Positions 43,631 to 52,853 of a stretch of DNA of 64,000 nucleotides are shown in pieces. The translations under genes were made by a program, and so were the position numbers. Positions within the stretch are counted from its first letter, which is position 1. The number at the start of each line of letters is the position of its first letter. The stretch lies in the NCBI RefSeq assembly GCF_016807185.1, contig NZ_JAEVYN010000003.1, positions 62,001-126,000 of the forward strand, written 5' to 3'. This DNA is from Leptolyngbya sp. Cla-17. Lineage in GTDB: Bacteria > Cyanobacteriota > Cyanobacteriia > Leptolyngbyales > Leptolyngbyaceae. The notes under the pieces are model-generated. The model worked only from the letters and a program-made list of their open reading frames with translations. It was not told the origin of the DNA and did not search any database.

Positions 43631-45463
43631 ATGAAGGAAATTCGCGGAGAAGCCAGAACCATTCGTCAACTGCTGAGTGGGAATAAGTACTCAATTGACT
43701 ACTACCAGCGTGAGTACAAGTGGCACACCAAGCAGGTGATTGAGCTACTGGAAGATCTGGCAGCCAAATTCCTTGATGATTTTGACATTGCCCATGACCG
43801 CAGTGAAGTGGAGAAGTACGGTCATTATTTCCTTGGTTCGATTATTATTAGCCAGAAGCAAACACAAAAGTTCATCATTGATGGTCAGCAACGTCTTACG
43901 ACGCTCACGTTGCTACTGATTTTTCTGCACAACCTTCAACGGGAAAAAGACATTGCTGGAAAGCTGTCCGAATTAATCTTTTCGGAGAAATACGACCAGA
44001 AGTCTTTCAATCTAAATGTTGAAGAACGCACCCCGGCAATGGAGGCGCTGTTTAACCAGCAACCGTTTGATGATACGGAACAGCCTGAATCTGTCAAAAA
44101 CATTTTGGCTCGTTACCTCGACATAGAAAAGCATTTTCCAGAGGACTTGTCCGGCGAGGCATTATCCTATTTTGTGGATTGGTTGATCGAGAACGTCCAC
44201 ATGGTGGAGATTACAGCTTACTCAGATGAGGATGCTTACACCATCTTTGAGACTATGAACGATCGTGGGTTGTCGCTAACCCCTACGGATATGCTCAAGG
44301 GTTTTATCCTGGCTAATGTTAGTGAAGATGATAAAAAGCATAAGGCCAACCAGATTTGGAAGAACCGGGTAGCAGAGCTAGTGGATCTTGGCAAAGATGA
44401 AGACGCCGATGCCTTCAAGACTTGGTTACGCAGTCAATATGCCCGAACTATCAGGGAGCGGAAGAAAGGCGCTACGCCTGGCGAGTTTGATCGACTCGGA
44501 ACGGAGTTTCACCGTTGGGTTCGGGAACATCAAAAAGAGATTGGACTGAACAAGAGTGCAGATTTCTTCCGTTTTGTGGAACGAGACATGGCATTCTACA
44601 CGAGACAGTACATGCGCTTGCGTCGAGCGGCCAGAAGCCTGACACCCGGTTTAGAAGAAGTTTTCTATAACGCTCAGCATGAGTTCACGTTGCAATACCC
44701 GCTCTTGCTGGCTCCCCTGACACCGGATGATGATGCCACAACAGTTGATAAAAAGCTGTGCTTGGTGGGGACTTTCCTGGATATTCTAATTGCCCGTCGT
44801 TTGTGGAACTTTCGCGTGATTGCTTATTCGACTATGCAATACGCTATGTTCCTGGTGATGCGGGATATTCGTGGTCAGACGGTGACCGGTCTAGCCGATA
44901 TTTTACGGCTCAAGTTAGATGAGAATCAGGAGACCTTTATTTCCAACGATCGCTTGCGGTTGCACCAACAAAACCGTAATGCCGTTCACCAGTTTTTGGC
45001 CCGGATTACTAACCATATCGAGCAGCAGTCTGGTTTGCCATCCCGGTATCGAGAGTATGTTTCTGGGGCTGGACCTAACCGCTACGAGGTTGAGCATATC
45101 TGGGCAAATATGCCTGATCGTTACACTGAGGAGTTTCCTCAAGAGACCGACTTTTACGAATACCGCAACCGCATAGGTGGTTTACTGTTGCTGCCCAAAT
45201 CATTTAACGCCAGCTATGGGGCATTGCCCTATGACAAGAAACTACCGGAGTACCTTAAGCAGAATATCCTGGTGCAGTCTTTGAATCCTGATTGTTACAG
45301 CCACAATCCAGGTTTTCTGCGATACATCCAAAAGACGGCTTTGCCGTTTACTCCTCATACCCAATTTACCAAGGCTGGCCTAGACGCTCGACAGATGCTT
45401 TACCAAAAGTTGGCAGAGGAGATTTGGAATCCAGATAGACTTACTAAGATATTGGAAAGGTAA
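43631..45463 (+). CDS. DUF262/DUF1524 protein, GmrSD-like
   Basis: A 610-aa protein combining the two halves of GmrS and GmrD type IV restriction enzymes. The DUF262 (ParB-like) domain has YQREYKWHTKQV and the nucleotide-binding signature FIIDGQQRLTTLTLL. A helical middle contains TIFETMNDRGLSLTPTDMLKG. The C-terminal HNH-like DUF1524 nuclease shows YEVEHIWANM and NRIGGLLLLPKSFNASYG. Such fusions restrict modified phage DNA or act beside BREX/Dnd/Ssp systems. No methylase or partner defence gene is adjacent, so it is solitary. Nuclease activity is inferred. Confidence 0.85.
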   Translation: MKEIRGEARTIRQLLSGNKYSIDYYQREYKWHTKQVIELLEDLAAKFLDDFDIAHDRSEVEKYGHYFLGSIIISQKQTQKFIIDGQQRLTTLTLLLIFLHNLQREKDIAGKLSELIFSEKYDQKSFNLNVEERTPAMEALFNQQPFDDTEQPESVKNILARYLDIEKHFPEDLSGEALSYFVDWLIENVHMVEITAYSDEDAYTIFETMNDRGLSLTPTDMLKGFILANVSEDDKKHKANQIWKNRVAELVDLGKDEDADAFKTWLRSQYARTIRERKKGATPGEFDRLGTEFHRWVREHQKEIGLNKSADFFRFVERDMAFYTRQYMRLRRAARSLTPGLEEVFYNAQHEFTLQYPLLLAPLTPDDDATTVDKKLCLVGTFLDILIARRLWNFRVIAYSTMQYAMFLVMRDIRGQTVTGLADILRLKLDENQETFISNDRLRLHQQNRNAVHQFLARITNHIEQQSGLPSRYREYVSGAGPNRYEVEHIWANMPDRYTEEFPQETDFYEYRNRIGGLLLLPKSFNASYGALPYDKKLPEYLKQNILVQSLNPDCYSHNPGFLRYIQKTALPFTPHTQFTKAGLDARQMLYQKLAEEIWNPDRLTKILER

Positions 45464-45540
45464 GTTTGGGGTCGAGATGACATAAGGGCAAAAAGGTGCC
45501 AGATGACCTAGAAGCCTCGTCTAGGCTGAGTTTGAAAAAA
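45464..45540 (+). repeat. Solo copy of the repeat-element end
   Basis: GGGGTCGAGATGACATAAGG, then GCAAAAAGGTGCCAGATGACC and GAAGCC. It aligns with the junction formed at 4977-4991 plus 5820-5860 after removal of the ORF-less intron. It begins just after the DUF262 stop. Confidence 0.45.
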
Positions 45541-45608
45541 GCAATATCTTTAAAGGCTTAAACTATTGAAGTCTGGCTGACTGACACATCTTGTCAGATG
45601 AGGGGTGT

Positions 45609-46193
45609 TTAGGATAATGCTCGTAAAGCGTGGATATGTTGATGCACAAGATATCGTTGTTGCTCTGCTGAAAACTGCTCAGGGCAGATCACAACTCCAG
45701 TGCCAATGCCATCCACTAGAGCGATGAGTGCATTTGCTTCAAGGATCAAATCTAAATCGGCTCGGATCAGCTTAGCCGCCTGTAACTCAGCCAACTCTTG
45801 ATAAAGAATTTGCCGAATGTGATCATAGCGTTTTTGATGCTGCTGAATCAGGTGATCGTGCCCGATTGAGTAGCCCAAAAATGCGATCCAAACTTTCCAA
45901 TCATCCCTACCACTGTCTTCCAAAGGTAGAGCAGCAAAAATCATTTGCTCTAATCGGTCGCTTCCCTGTCGCTTCCCAGCACAAGCTCTCATGTACTCTA
46001 AAGTGTTTTCAACCACTTGTTCTAGAGCAAATAAGATGAGTTCTTCCTTATCTCGGAAGTAGTGAGTGACAACTCCAGTGGAAGAACCCAGTTCTTGCGC
46101 GATCGCCCGCATACTGGCGCGATCCAACCCTTCTCGAACAATCACTCGCCATGCCGCTTGAGCCACTTCAATACGGCGATCGTCATACCCCAT
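45609..46193 (-). CDS. TetR-family transcriptional regulator
   Basis: Repressor of 194 aa. The N-terminal helix-turn-helix reads ASMRAIAQELGSSTGVVTHYFRDKEELI. The ligand-binding part has the BetI/TetR_C_6-like pattern (WKVWIAFLGYSIGHDHL and LVDGIGTGVVI). It is divergent from a GNAT acetyltransferase gene; two copies of ATAACAnnTGTTAT lie between them and are its likely operators. Ligand unknown. Confidence 0.92.
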   Translation of the reverse strand: MGYDDRRIEVAQAAWRVIVREGLDRASMRAIAQELGSSTGVVTHYFRDKEELILFALEQVVENTLEYMRACAGKRQGSDRLEQMIFAALPLEDSGRDDWKVWIAFLGYSIGHDHLIQQHQKRYDHIRQILYQELAELQAAKLIRADLDLILEANALIALVDGIGTGVVICPEQFSAEQQRYLVHQHIHALRALS

Positions 46194-46230
46194 AGCATTC
46201 CTCAGTTCTCAGCCATACATCGCAGCTATC

Positions 46231-46284
46231 TTGACTTACATCATAACAGTTGTTATGTTTCTGTATGACATAACAACTGTTATC
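46231..46284 (+). promoter_or_regulatory. Promoter with duplicated TetR operators
   Basis: TTGACT (46231-46236), a 17-base spacer and TATGTT (46254-46259) form a strong promoter toward the acetyltransferase. Operator 1, ATAACAGTTGTTAT (46243-46256), covers the spacer and -10. Operator 2, ATAACAACTGTTAT, lies at 46270-46283. The centres are 27 bases apart. Confidence 0.75.
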
Positions 46285-46296
46285 ATTTTTGCCCTT

Positions 46297-46791
46297 ATGA
46301 TTAGACTGAGCAAGCCCAATGACATGGCTGCGATACTGTCCATCGCCGAGGCGATCGGTTTTCAGCCAGGTGAACTGGAGGTGGTGAATCAACTGCTGAC
46401 CGATTATTTTATTGATGGTGACGGTCGTGATCCTCTACAAAACGGTAACACCCAACGGTTCTGGCTCACCCATGACCAAGACAACGATGGGAGCATCGGA
46501 GTGGCTTACTGTGAACCGGAACGGATGACGGATCAAACTTGGAATCTGCAGCTGATCGCGGTTCACCCCGCTCACCAGGGACAGGGACACGGTGGCAAGC
46601 TATTGCGCCATGTCGAAGAAACGTTGAAAGCGCGTGGTGGACGAATGCTGCTGGTGGAAACCTTAGCGAGCTTCGATTTAGTACAAAAGTTTTATGTAAA
46701 GTATGGCTACGAAGAAGAGGCACGGATTCGTGACTTTTATGCAGCAGGTGATGACAAGGTTGTGTTCCGTAAAGTATTGACTGTAAACTAG
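46297..46791 (+). CDS. GNAT-family N-acetyltransferase
   Basis: Acetyltransferase of 164 aa from ATG 46297; the longer frame from 46231 begins inside the promoter and is rejected. The acetyl-CoA loop reads LQLIAVHPAHQGQGHGGKLLRHVEE (R/QxxGxG form), followed by MLLVETLASFDLVQKFYVKYGY. Substrate unknown. It is controlled, in all likelihood, by the divergent TetR repressor, which suggests an inducible detoxification or resistance role. Confidence 0.9.
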   Translation: MIRLSKPNDMAAILSIAEAIGFQPGELEVVNQLLTDYFIDGDGRDPLQNGNTQRFWLTHDQDNDGSIGVAYCEPERMTDQTWNLQLIAVHPAHQGQGHGGKLLRHVEETLKARGGRMLLVETLASFDLVQKFYVKYGYEEEARIRDFYAAGDDKVVFRKVLTVN

Positions 46792-46845
46792 CAAACGACT
46801 TCAGCGATCGCGCTCCATCAAGCCTAGCAGCCACTTACCAGGCTG

Positions 46846-47392
46846 CTTTTTAATTCATTGTCGAAGAGTCAGCAGACTCGATTCCTAAAATGTGCGCTCT
46901 AATTCCTGCCGCTGTCTCTTCAGATAGTCCAGGCTTGACCCTACGCACATCGCCTTTTGGCAGTACTCCTTTGAAGCTGTCGCCAATCCGCTCTCTAGCT
47001 GCACGAATTTCATCAGCGGTGACCTGCACTAAATGATGGGGAATGATGCCAGCAGCCGCGAACGTCTTAGCCGCCTCCAGAAATCCATCGGCTTACCGAG
47101 AACACGCTTGATCGCCCATCGGGGAGTGTCAGGGCAAATCTTACGAACTGTCTCTTTGCTTTCAGTTGTGCCGTTTGCATTTTGCTTTCGCTCGATTGCG
47201 CCCTTGTATAGCAATAGAGAAATTTTGGTCGCTAAGCCTAGAAAGCCTACTGCTTAAGGCTTCTAGCAATTGCTTTGATTGGGCACTTGATTGTGTTGAC
47301 TGTCCCATTTCCGATTGTTTCTGGGACAGTTTATGCTGTAAAAGCTTGATCTTACGTTGTTCTAGCTTTCTTACTGCAACTAGACCAAACAC
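46846..47392 (-). pseudogene. Decayed gene of unknown family, several frameshifts
   Basis: Minus-strand coding traces run through three frames. The first is MFGLVAVRKLEQRKIKLLQH with a polar helix. Then comes ETVRKICPDTPRWAIKRVLG ending KPMDF, and then, after a one-base shift near 47083, LEAAKTFAAAGIIPHHLVQV ending ESADSSTMN before TAA at 46848. The last two join smoothly, which argues for one former protein. I do not recognise it. Confidence 0.5.
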
Positions 47393-48262
47393 CGTAAGTG
47401 GGACAGTTTGTCCTTAGCGACCATTTTTTCTCGGCTGCTATACAAAGGCGTGATTCAATTCCAGAATCTTATACTACAAGCGTAATCTTGCAGACTTTAA
47501 GGACTCCAAAGCCCGGTCTCATCGTTGACTCATTGCTCGTTTCGCAACTATTCAAGCTCTACAAGCCTATTAGTAAAATGATGAGTTGCCTGACCGATTA
47601 GCAATTTTGGTAAGTATTGATACTTCTCTAGCGCATATGGCCCTTTTTTACACGAATCGTTGCGTGCGACTTGTTTCCGCTCAAATCGAGTCCTAAAGGA
47701 CTAGAAATAAAGCGGAGTCAGGGTTCTGAACCTTGATAACTCATCTTTCGTGTGGTGCGTCCAGGTTGGACAATTCCAACTCCCCTAGTGCTGGGGTAAC
47801 AGCGTAGCCCTCAAGTGTGCGACTGACCCTCAATCGCTTGAAGCAGGGCTAAAAGGCGGTCACTCGGAACCCGACCGGGAATCCCGTCGAGCAGAGCTAA
47901 CCAAGGCTAACGAAAGTGAACCCACATTTGAACCATCGTTATCGTGAACAAGCCTACGCGGGTTTATGGGCTTGCCCAAAAGGGAAAGGATAACTGGCAG
48001 GCAGTTGCAACGCTGACCTGCAAGCACTCAGCAAGAAACCCGGTGGAGAGTGGGAGCCTACAGTCAGCGCAAAACGGAAGATGGGAACAAAGTAACCTCC
48101 CCGACCGCTCTCTGAATGGTCGATGTCAGAGCAGGTAGTCAGCCGCATGGGGTGGGGAGGAAGGATTGTCTCAGAAGCCAATGCCTCTGGGAAAGCCAGG
48201 GGATATGCAGACGGAGACACAGCCATTGGGAAGGTAGAGTTGTCAGTCGCAATAGACACGTC

Positions 48263-50095
48263 ATGAGCGAGTTAACGACTACGTATGAATGGAAGTCCAT
48301 CCCCTGGCGCAAGCTGGAGCGGAAGGTCTTTAAGTTGCAAAAGCAAATCTACCGAGCCGCTGGTCGTGGTCAACGAGCAAAAGTGCGCAGGCTTCAGCGA
48401 CTCCTGATTCACTCTTGGGCAGCGAGAGTTCTGGCAATTCGACGAGTGACGCAAGACAATGCGGGCAAGAAGACAGCAGGCATCGACGGCTTAAAGTCGC
48501 TTCCACCGAATCAACGGCTGAAACTTGCCCAACGTCTTCAGTCTGGTTGGAGCAAAGCCTCTCCCATGCGTCGGGTCTGGATTTCTAAACCGGGCAACCG
48601 GGAAGAACTCAGACCGCTGCATATTCCAACTCTAGAGGATAGGGCAAGACAAACTCTATTTAAGCTAGCGTTGGAACCCCAATGGGAAGCTAAGTTCGAG
48701 CCATACTCGTTCGGCTTTCGCCCAGGGCGCTCCTGTCACGATGCAATCATGGCGATCTACCTCCAGGTTTGTCATCAACCGAAATGGGTTTTAGATGCCG
48801 ATCTGGCAAAGTGTTTCGACACGATTGCGCAACAACCTTTGTTGAAGAAGCTGAACGCTAGCCCGTTTGTCACTCGACAAATCCGAGCTTGGCTGCGGGC
48901 AGGGGTAATGGACAACTTCCAATTCAGTGAAACGCCTCAAGGCGTTCCACAAGGCGGTAGTCTCTCTCCCTTACTAGCGAATGTGGCCTTGCATGGCATG
49001 GAAACCTATATTGCCCGCTATTGCAAGGGGGCAAGGGTGATCCGCTATGCCGACGACCTGGTGGTCATCCATCCGGAACGACAGGTCATTGAACACGCTC
49101 AACAACTCCTCTCCAGGTGGTTGGAAAAGATGGGATTGGCATTCAAGCCAAGTAATACCAATTTAAAGAGTATTCAAGGCAGATAGGGCATCAAGGATGA
49201 AGGGATAACCTGTGACGGAAGCAACTTTTGCCCTCTACTCAATTTAAATTGGTATAAGACCCGCATTTGCCACACCCTCGAATCTGTGGATGGGCAGGTC
49301 GGGTTTGACTTCCTGGGTTTCTCTATTCGGCAATATCGAATGAGCAAATATAAATCCGGGCGGTCAATGAAAGGCTATAAGACACTGATACAGCCCAGCA
49401 AAGCAGCCATGCAGAGACACCTTCAGCGATTGCAGAAGGTGATTAGAAGCCACAAAGCAGCCCCACAAGTTGCTTTGATTCAACACCTTAACCCGATGAT
49501 TCGGGGATGGTCGGCTTACTTCTCTGCGCAGTGTAGCAAGGCGGCTTACTCCAAGCTGGATTACTTGCTCTACCAAAAGCTGCGAGCCTGGGCACAGCAT
49601 CGCCATCCCAACAAGAGTGGACAATGGCGAGCCAGTCGTTACTGGCTAGTCAATCAAGGAGGAGGATGGGTCTTTGCGGCCCAGCAGGGAGAGAACCCGG
49701 TGCGGCTTCGTACTCACGTTCAAACTCCCATTGTTCGGCATGTCAAAGTTCAGGGCAGTCGCAGTCCTTTCGATGGGGACTGGAGTTACTGGGGAACCCG
49801 CAGGGGCAAACACCCAGAACTCTCCACGCGGATTGCCAAACTGCTGAAGCGGCAACAGGGAAAATGCTCACATTGCGGATTGTGCTTTAAGTCAGATGAC
49901 CTGCTGGAAGTCCACCATGTGGACGGCAAGCATCAAAATCATCAATGGGACAATCTGACACTATTACATCAGCATTGCCACGACCAGGTTCATTCCGGTA
50001 TGCATGACAAGCACCCAATGGTTGAGGAGCCGGATGAAGCGAAAGGTTCACGTCCGGTTTTGCAGACGAGTCGGACGGGTGACCGTCCGGCTTAG
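48263..50095 (+). pseudogene. ltrA: Group II intron reverse transcriptase/maturase, interrupted by a MITE
   Basis: ATG 48263 starts MSELTTTYEWKSIPWRKLER; the longer frame from 48116 is ribozyme sequence. The reverse transcriptase has QGVPQGGSLSPLLAN and the catalytic RYADDLVV. After KMGLAFKPS (49152) a 102-bp insertion keeps the frame but brings TAG at 49184. The natural continuation KTRICHTLESVDGQVGFDFLGF then follows. Maturase domain X (IRGWSAYFSAQCSKAAYSKLD) and an HNH endonuclease (CSHCG, LEVHHVDGKHQNHQWDNLTLLH) are intact to 50095. As it stands only the RT part or a read-through product could be made. Confidence 0.88.
49153..49256. repeat. 100-bp MITE inside the intron maturase gene
   Basis: TACCAATTTAAA (from 49156) and TTTAAATTGGTA (to 49254) are perfect inverted ends with only about 75 bases between them. 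TA at 49153-49154 and 49255-49256 is the likely target duplication, as in Tc1/mariner-IS630 derived MITEs. Removing 102 bases restores a perfect maturase reading frame. Confidence 0.8.
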
Positions 50096-50232
50096 TCTAA
50101 CCATACGCCTAAGTTGAATGAATGTAGTTTTTAGTGGTGTCATTTGGTATGTTTCTAGCCAAGGATTCAATGACAATCTGATCCTTGTACATTTGATGGG
50201 ATAAAAACCAAAGATGCCTGAATATCATGCTC

Positions 50233-51789
50233 TCATCCTATCAATTCAATCAAATGATCACCCACTCGCAGTGCATTCGCAATAATTGTCAGCGTAGGAT
50301 TCACAGCGGCACTTGAGCGGAAGAAACTCCCATCCACCACATAGAGATTATCCACGTCATGGGTGCGGCAGTTGAGATTTAGCACTGAGGTGGTGGGATC
50401 TTCGCCAAAACGGCAGGTTCCGCACTGGTGGGCAACTCCTTGCAACGATAGCTTTTTGCGGAAATAGAAGGACGCAGGAATAATTTGCTCACCGCAGTTA
50501 ATGCTTTTGAGGACTCCGATCCATCGATTTAAAAGGCGATTGTAAGCTTCAGTATTGTTTTCAGTGTAACTCAATTGAATTGAATCACCGTGCAACGTGA
50601 CGCGATTATTTGGCTCCGGTAGGTCTTCCGCCGTCAGCCACCAATCGACTGAGTGAGATGCGATCGCCTCAAAAGCATGCTGTTCTCGAAACGACAGACC
50701 CAGCACTGAAGGAGATTCCTGGGCAATCATGTCGGCATTGATTTTGCCTAGCAATTGCACATGACCCATCGGATAATCAAAATCCTCATCCCCCCAGTAA
50801 AAATCATTGACTGCTAATGTTTTCTGAAAAGTCGTCAAATTCGATTTTCTGGTGACTCCAATAATGGCTCCGTTCTGGTGCTTCATTAAGTTCCTACCAA
50901 CCTGATCGGAACTATTTGCCAGCCCATTGGAATGTTGGTCATTAGCTGATTTCAATAGCAGAGCAGCAGAATTAATGGCACCACAGGCAACCACGACAAT
51001 ATCACTTGAAAACAAATGACTTTCGCCATTCATTTCGACTTCTACGGTTGTGACTTCTCGCCCTGAAGGGCTGGTGTGTAATCGCGTGACCGTTGCTTCC
51101 GTCAGCAGCGTGACATTGTGATATTGCTCGGCTGGACGGATACAGTTGACATCCGCATCCGCTTTTGCATCTACCAAACAGGGAAAACCATCACAGGTAT
51201 TGCAGCGAATGCAGGCACTCAAACGGCGATTCACTTCATTTAACTTAATTGCTAACGGCAGATAAAAGGGATGGTAGCCCTGATGCTGCAATGACTCGTG
51301 AATCTCCTGAATGCGTGGTTCATGCCTGATAGCGGGATGGGGATAAGCCTCGCTTGCAGAAGGCTCTGTTGGGTCTATCCCGCGCTGACCATGCACTTCG
51401 TAAAGCTGTTCTGCCTGGGTGTAATAAGGCTCAAAGTCTTTGTACTTAAGTTGCCATTCGGGAGAGATGCCACCCTTGTGGATCACCTGATCAAAATCCT
51501 GTTCTCGCCAACGGAATAGGGCACCGCCGTAGACTTTGGTGTTGCCACCCACAAAGTAACCCACTCCGGGATGAATTGCCTGTCCTTTGTTGTCATACCA
51601 GATTTCTGAGGTATGGTAACGGTCTTTCTGTACAACTTGCACGGTGTCCCAGTTCTCTTTCTCTCTGGGCAAGAATGGTCCTCGCTCCAGGATCAAAATC
51701 TTTTTGCCCGTGGGCGCGAGACGATAGGCAAGAGTGCCACCGCCTGCGCCAGTACCGACGATAATCAGGTCGTAATGGGATGTAGTCAT
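50233..51789 (-). CDS. GMC-family FAD oxidoreductase
   Basis: Flavoprotein of 518 aa. The FAD-binding start YDLIIVGTGAGGGTLAYRLA carries the GxGxxG motif. GMC signature regions include GGNTKVYGGALFRWRE. A four-cysteine stretch CIRCNTCDGFPC near residue 200 resembles those of cholesterol-oxidase/gluconate-dehydrogenase-like members. The C-terminus has HQCGTCRFG and DGSFFRSSAAVNPTLTIIANA with the catalytic Asn. Oxidises an alcohol or sugar; the substrate is unknown. A decayed homologue tail is present at 55880-56191. Confidence 0.92.
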   Translation of the reverse strand: MTTSHYDLIIVGTGAGGGTLAYRLAPTGKKILILERGPFLPREKENWDTVQVVQKDRYHTSEIWYDNKGQAIHPGVGYFVGGNTKVYGGALFRWREQDFDQVIHKGGISPEWQLKYKDFEPYYTQAEQLYEVHGQRGIDPTEPSASEAYPHPAIRHEPRIQEIHESLQHQGYHPFYLPLAIKLNEVNRRLSACIRCNTCDGFPCLVDAKADADVNCIRPAEQYHNVTLLTEATVTRLHTSPSGREVTTVEVEMNGESHLFSSDIVVVACGAINSAALLLKSANDQHSNGLANSSDQVGRNLMKHQNGAIIGVTRKSNLTTFQKTLAVNDFYWGDEDFDYPMGHVQLLGKINADMIAQESPSVLGLSFREQHAFEAIASHSVDWWLTAEDLPEPNNRVTLHGDSIQLSYTENNTEAYNRLLNRWIGVLKSINCGEQIIPASFYFRKKLSLQGVAHQCGTCRFGEDPTTSVLNLNCRTHDVDNLYVVDGSFFRSSAAVNPTLTIIANALRVGDHLIELIG

Positions 51790-52108
51790 AGGGGTGATGG
51801 GGGTGATCGTTTATCTGTCACTGTTGGCAGTGAATAGGGTAGATGCTTTGATTGCACGCACCCGGCGGCTGTTGAAATTCAAAAACTAATCCTGCCTGTC
51901 CGCCTGACTGTGAAAAATCACTGAGTGTCTCCACTCAAACTGATCTAAATGAGAGTTTCCTGAAAAGCGTCTAAAAGTTTTTGCGTTGAAATATCAGTTT
52001 TTTAGACTGATTTCCTTAGGCACTTATCATTTGACGATCGCCACTTCCAGTCACAATAAATGCATCTGAAAACACAAACATCCCAATGTCATACTGAGGA
52101 AGTTTCTG
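51790..52108. other. Divergent promoter region
   Basis: No gene in 319 bases between the divergent GMC oxidoreductase and DM13 lipoprotein genes. Promoters for both are expected here; I could not assign boxes with confidence. Confidence 0.4.
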
Positions 52109-52642
52109 ATGAAATTAAAGCGTTGGGTAACGTTCGGTCTGGTTTCTCTAATGCTAGTCGGTTGTGCCGGAGAAGCTGCTAAACAACAGACCACTGAAAA
52201 TTCCACTCCTGTAGCCACCACTCCTCCTGCACAATCGGCTCAATCAGAGTCAATTGCCCAATCAACGAATACTGCAAAGCCAACAACTGTTAGATCTGGA
52301 AGCTTTGCCCCCGGAGAACATCCCACTCAAGGAGTGGCTCGCATTATCACTCAAGCTGGCAAAGCATTTTTAGAACTTGATGAGGCATTTAAGACCTCCG
52401 ATATGGGACCAGATCTGGTTGTGATTTTGCACCGTTCCAGTGATGTACTCGGTTCCACTAAACCACCTGCATATCCATTAAAGGAAGGCGATTATGCGCT
52501 TCTGGCACCCTTGCAAAAATTTAGTGGTGCTCAACGGTACGCTATTCCTACGAATGTCAACTTAACAGAATACGAATCTGCTGTTATCTGGTGCCGCAAG
52601 TTCAACGCAACTTTTGGGGCTGCCAAATTGGCTAGTCAATAG
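52109..52642 (+). CDS. DM13-domain lipoprotein
   Basis: A 177-aa lipoprotein. The signal peptide ends with LMLVGCAG (lipidated Cys19). A Ser/Thr/Gln-rich linker follows to about residue 65. The DM13 domain (about 68-175) shows SGSFAPGEHPTQGVARI, FKTSDMGPDLVVILH and the conserved Cys in AVIWCRKFNATFGAAKL. DM13 domains are thought to take part in redox reactions at the cell surface, through that cysteine. It fits the redox genes around it. Confidence 0.9.
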   Translation: MKLKRWVTFGLVSLMLVGCAGEAAKQQTTENSTPVATTPPAQSAQSESIAQSTNTAKPTTVRSGSFAPGEHPTQGVARIITQAGKAFLELDEAFKTSDMGPDLVVILHRSSDVLGSTKPPAYPLKEGDYALLAPLQKFSGAQRYAIPTNVNLTEYESAVIWCRKFNATFGAAKLASQ

Positions 52643-52810
52643 TTATTGGTCAGTAGTTAGCAGTCATTGATATCTTATAAAACGCAAACGACAAATAACT
52701 AACGATAAGTGACAAATAACATCTATAACAGTGCTAAATGATTGGTGAACATTGAGGAATGATTGTTAGTAGTCATTGGTCATTGGTCATTAGTTACCGC
52801 CCAATGAGTA
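52643..52810. repeat. Short degenerate repeats (CATTGGT type)
   Basis: Runs such as GTCATTGGTCATTGGTCATTAG at 52770-52791 and ACAAATAACTAACGATAAG are the AT-rich heptamer-like repeats common in cyanobacterial intergenic DNA. No gene. Confidence 0.55.
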
Positions 52811-52853
52811 AGGTTTCACAATCAAATAGGATCGCTATATAAGGAGATCACTC

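Larger units (their letters stand above)
47664..50101 (+). mobile_element. Group II intron, full length, HNH-type
   Basis: It starts with GTGCGACTTG and shares its first 600 bases with the ORF-less intron at 4992-5819 (for example CCTTGATAACTCA, GTGTGGTGCGTCC and CAATTCCAACTCCCCTAG). The reverse transcriptase is encoded in domain IV. Domain V is at 50027-50062, with GAGCCGGATG pairing to CGTCCGGTTTTG. A domain VI hairpin (GTCGGACGG/CCGTCCGGC) and the 3' end TCTAAC near 50101 follow. The 3' boundary is uncertain by a few bases. It lies in non-coding DNA. Confidence 0.85.

Noticed and set aside
47299..47330. Hairpin ACTGTCCCA/TGGGACAGT as a terminator
   Set aside because: Loop of 14 bases, no T-run, and it falls in the coding trace of a decayed gene.
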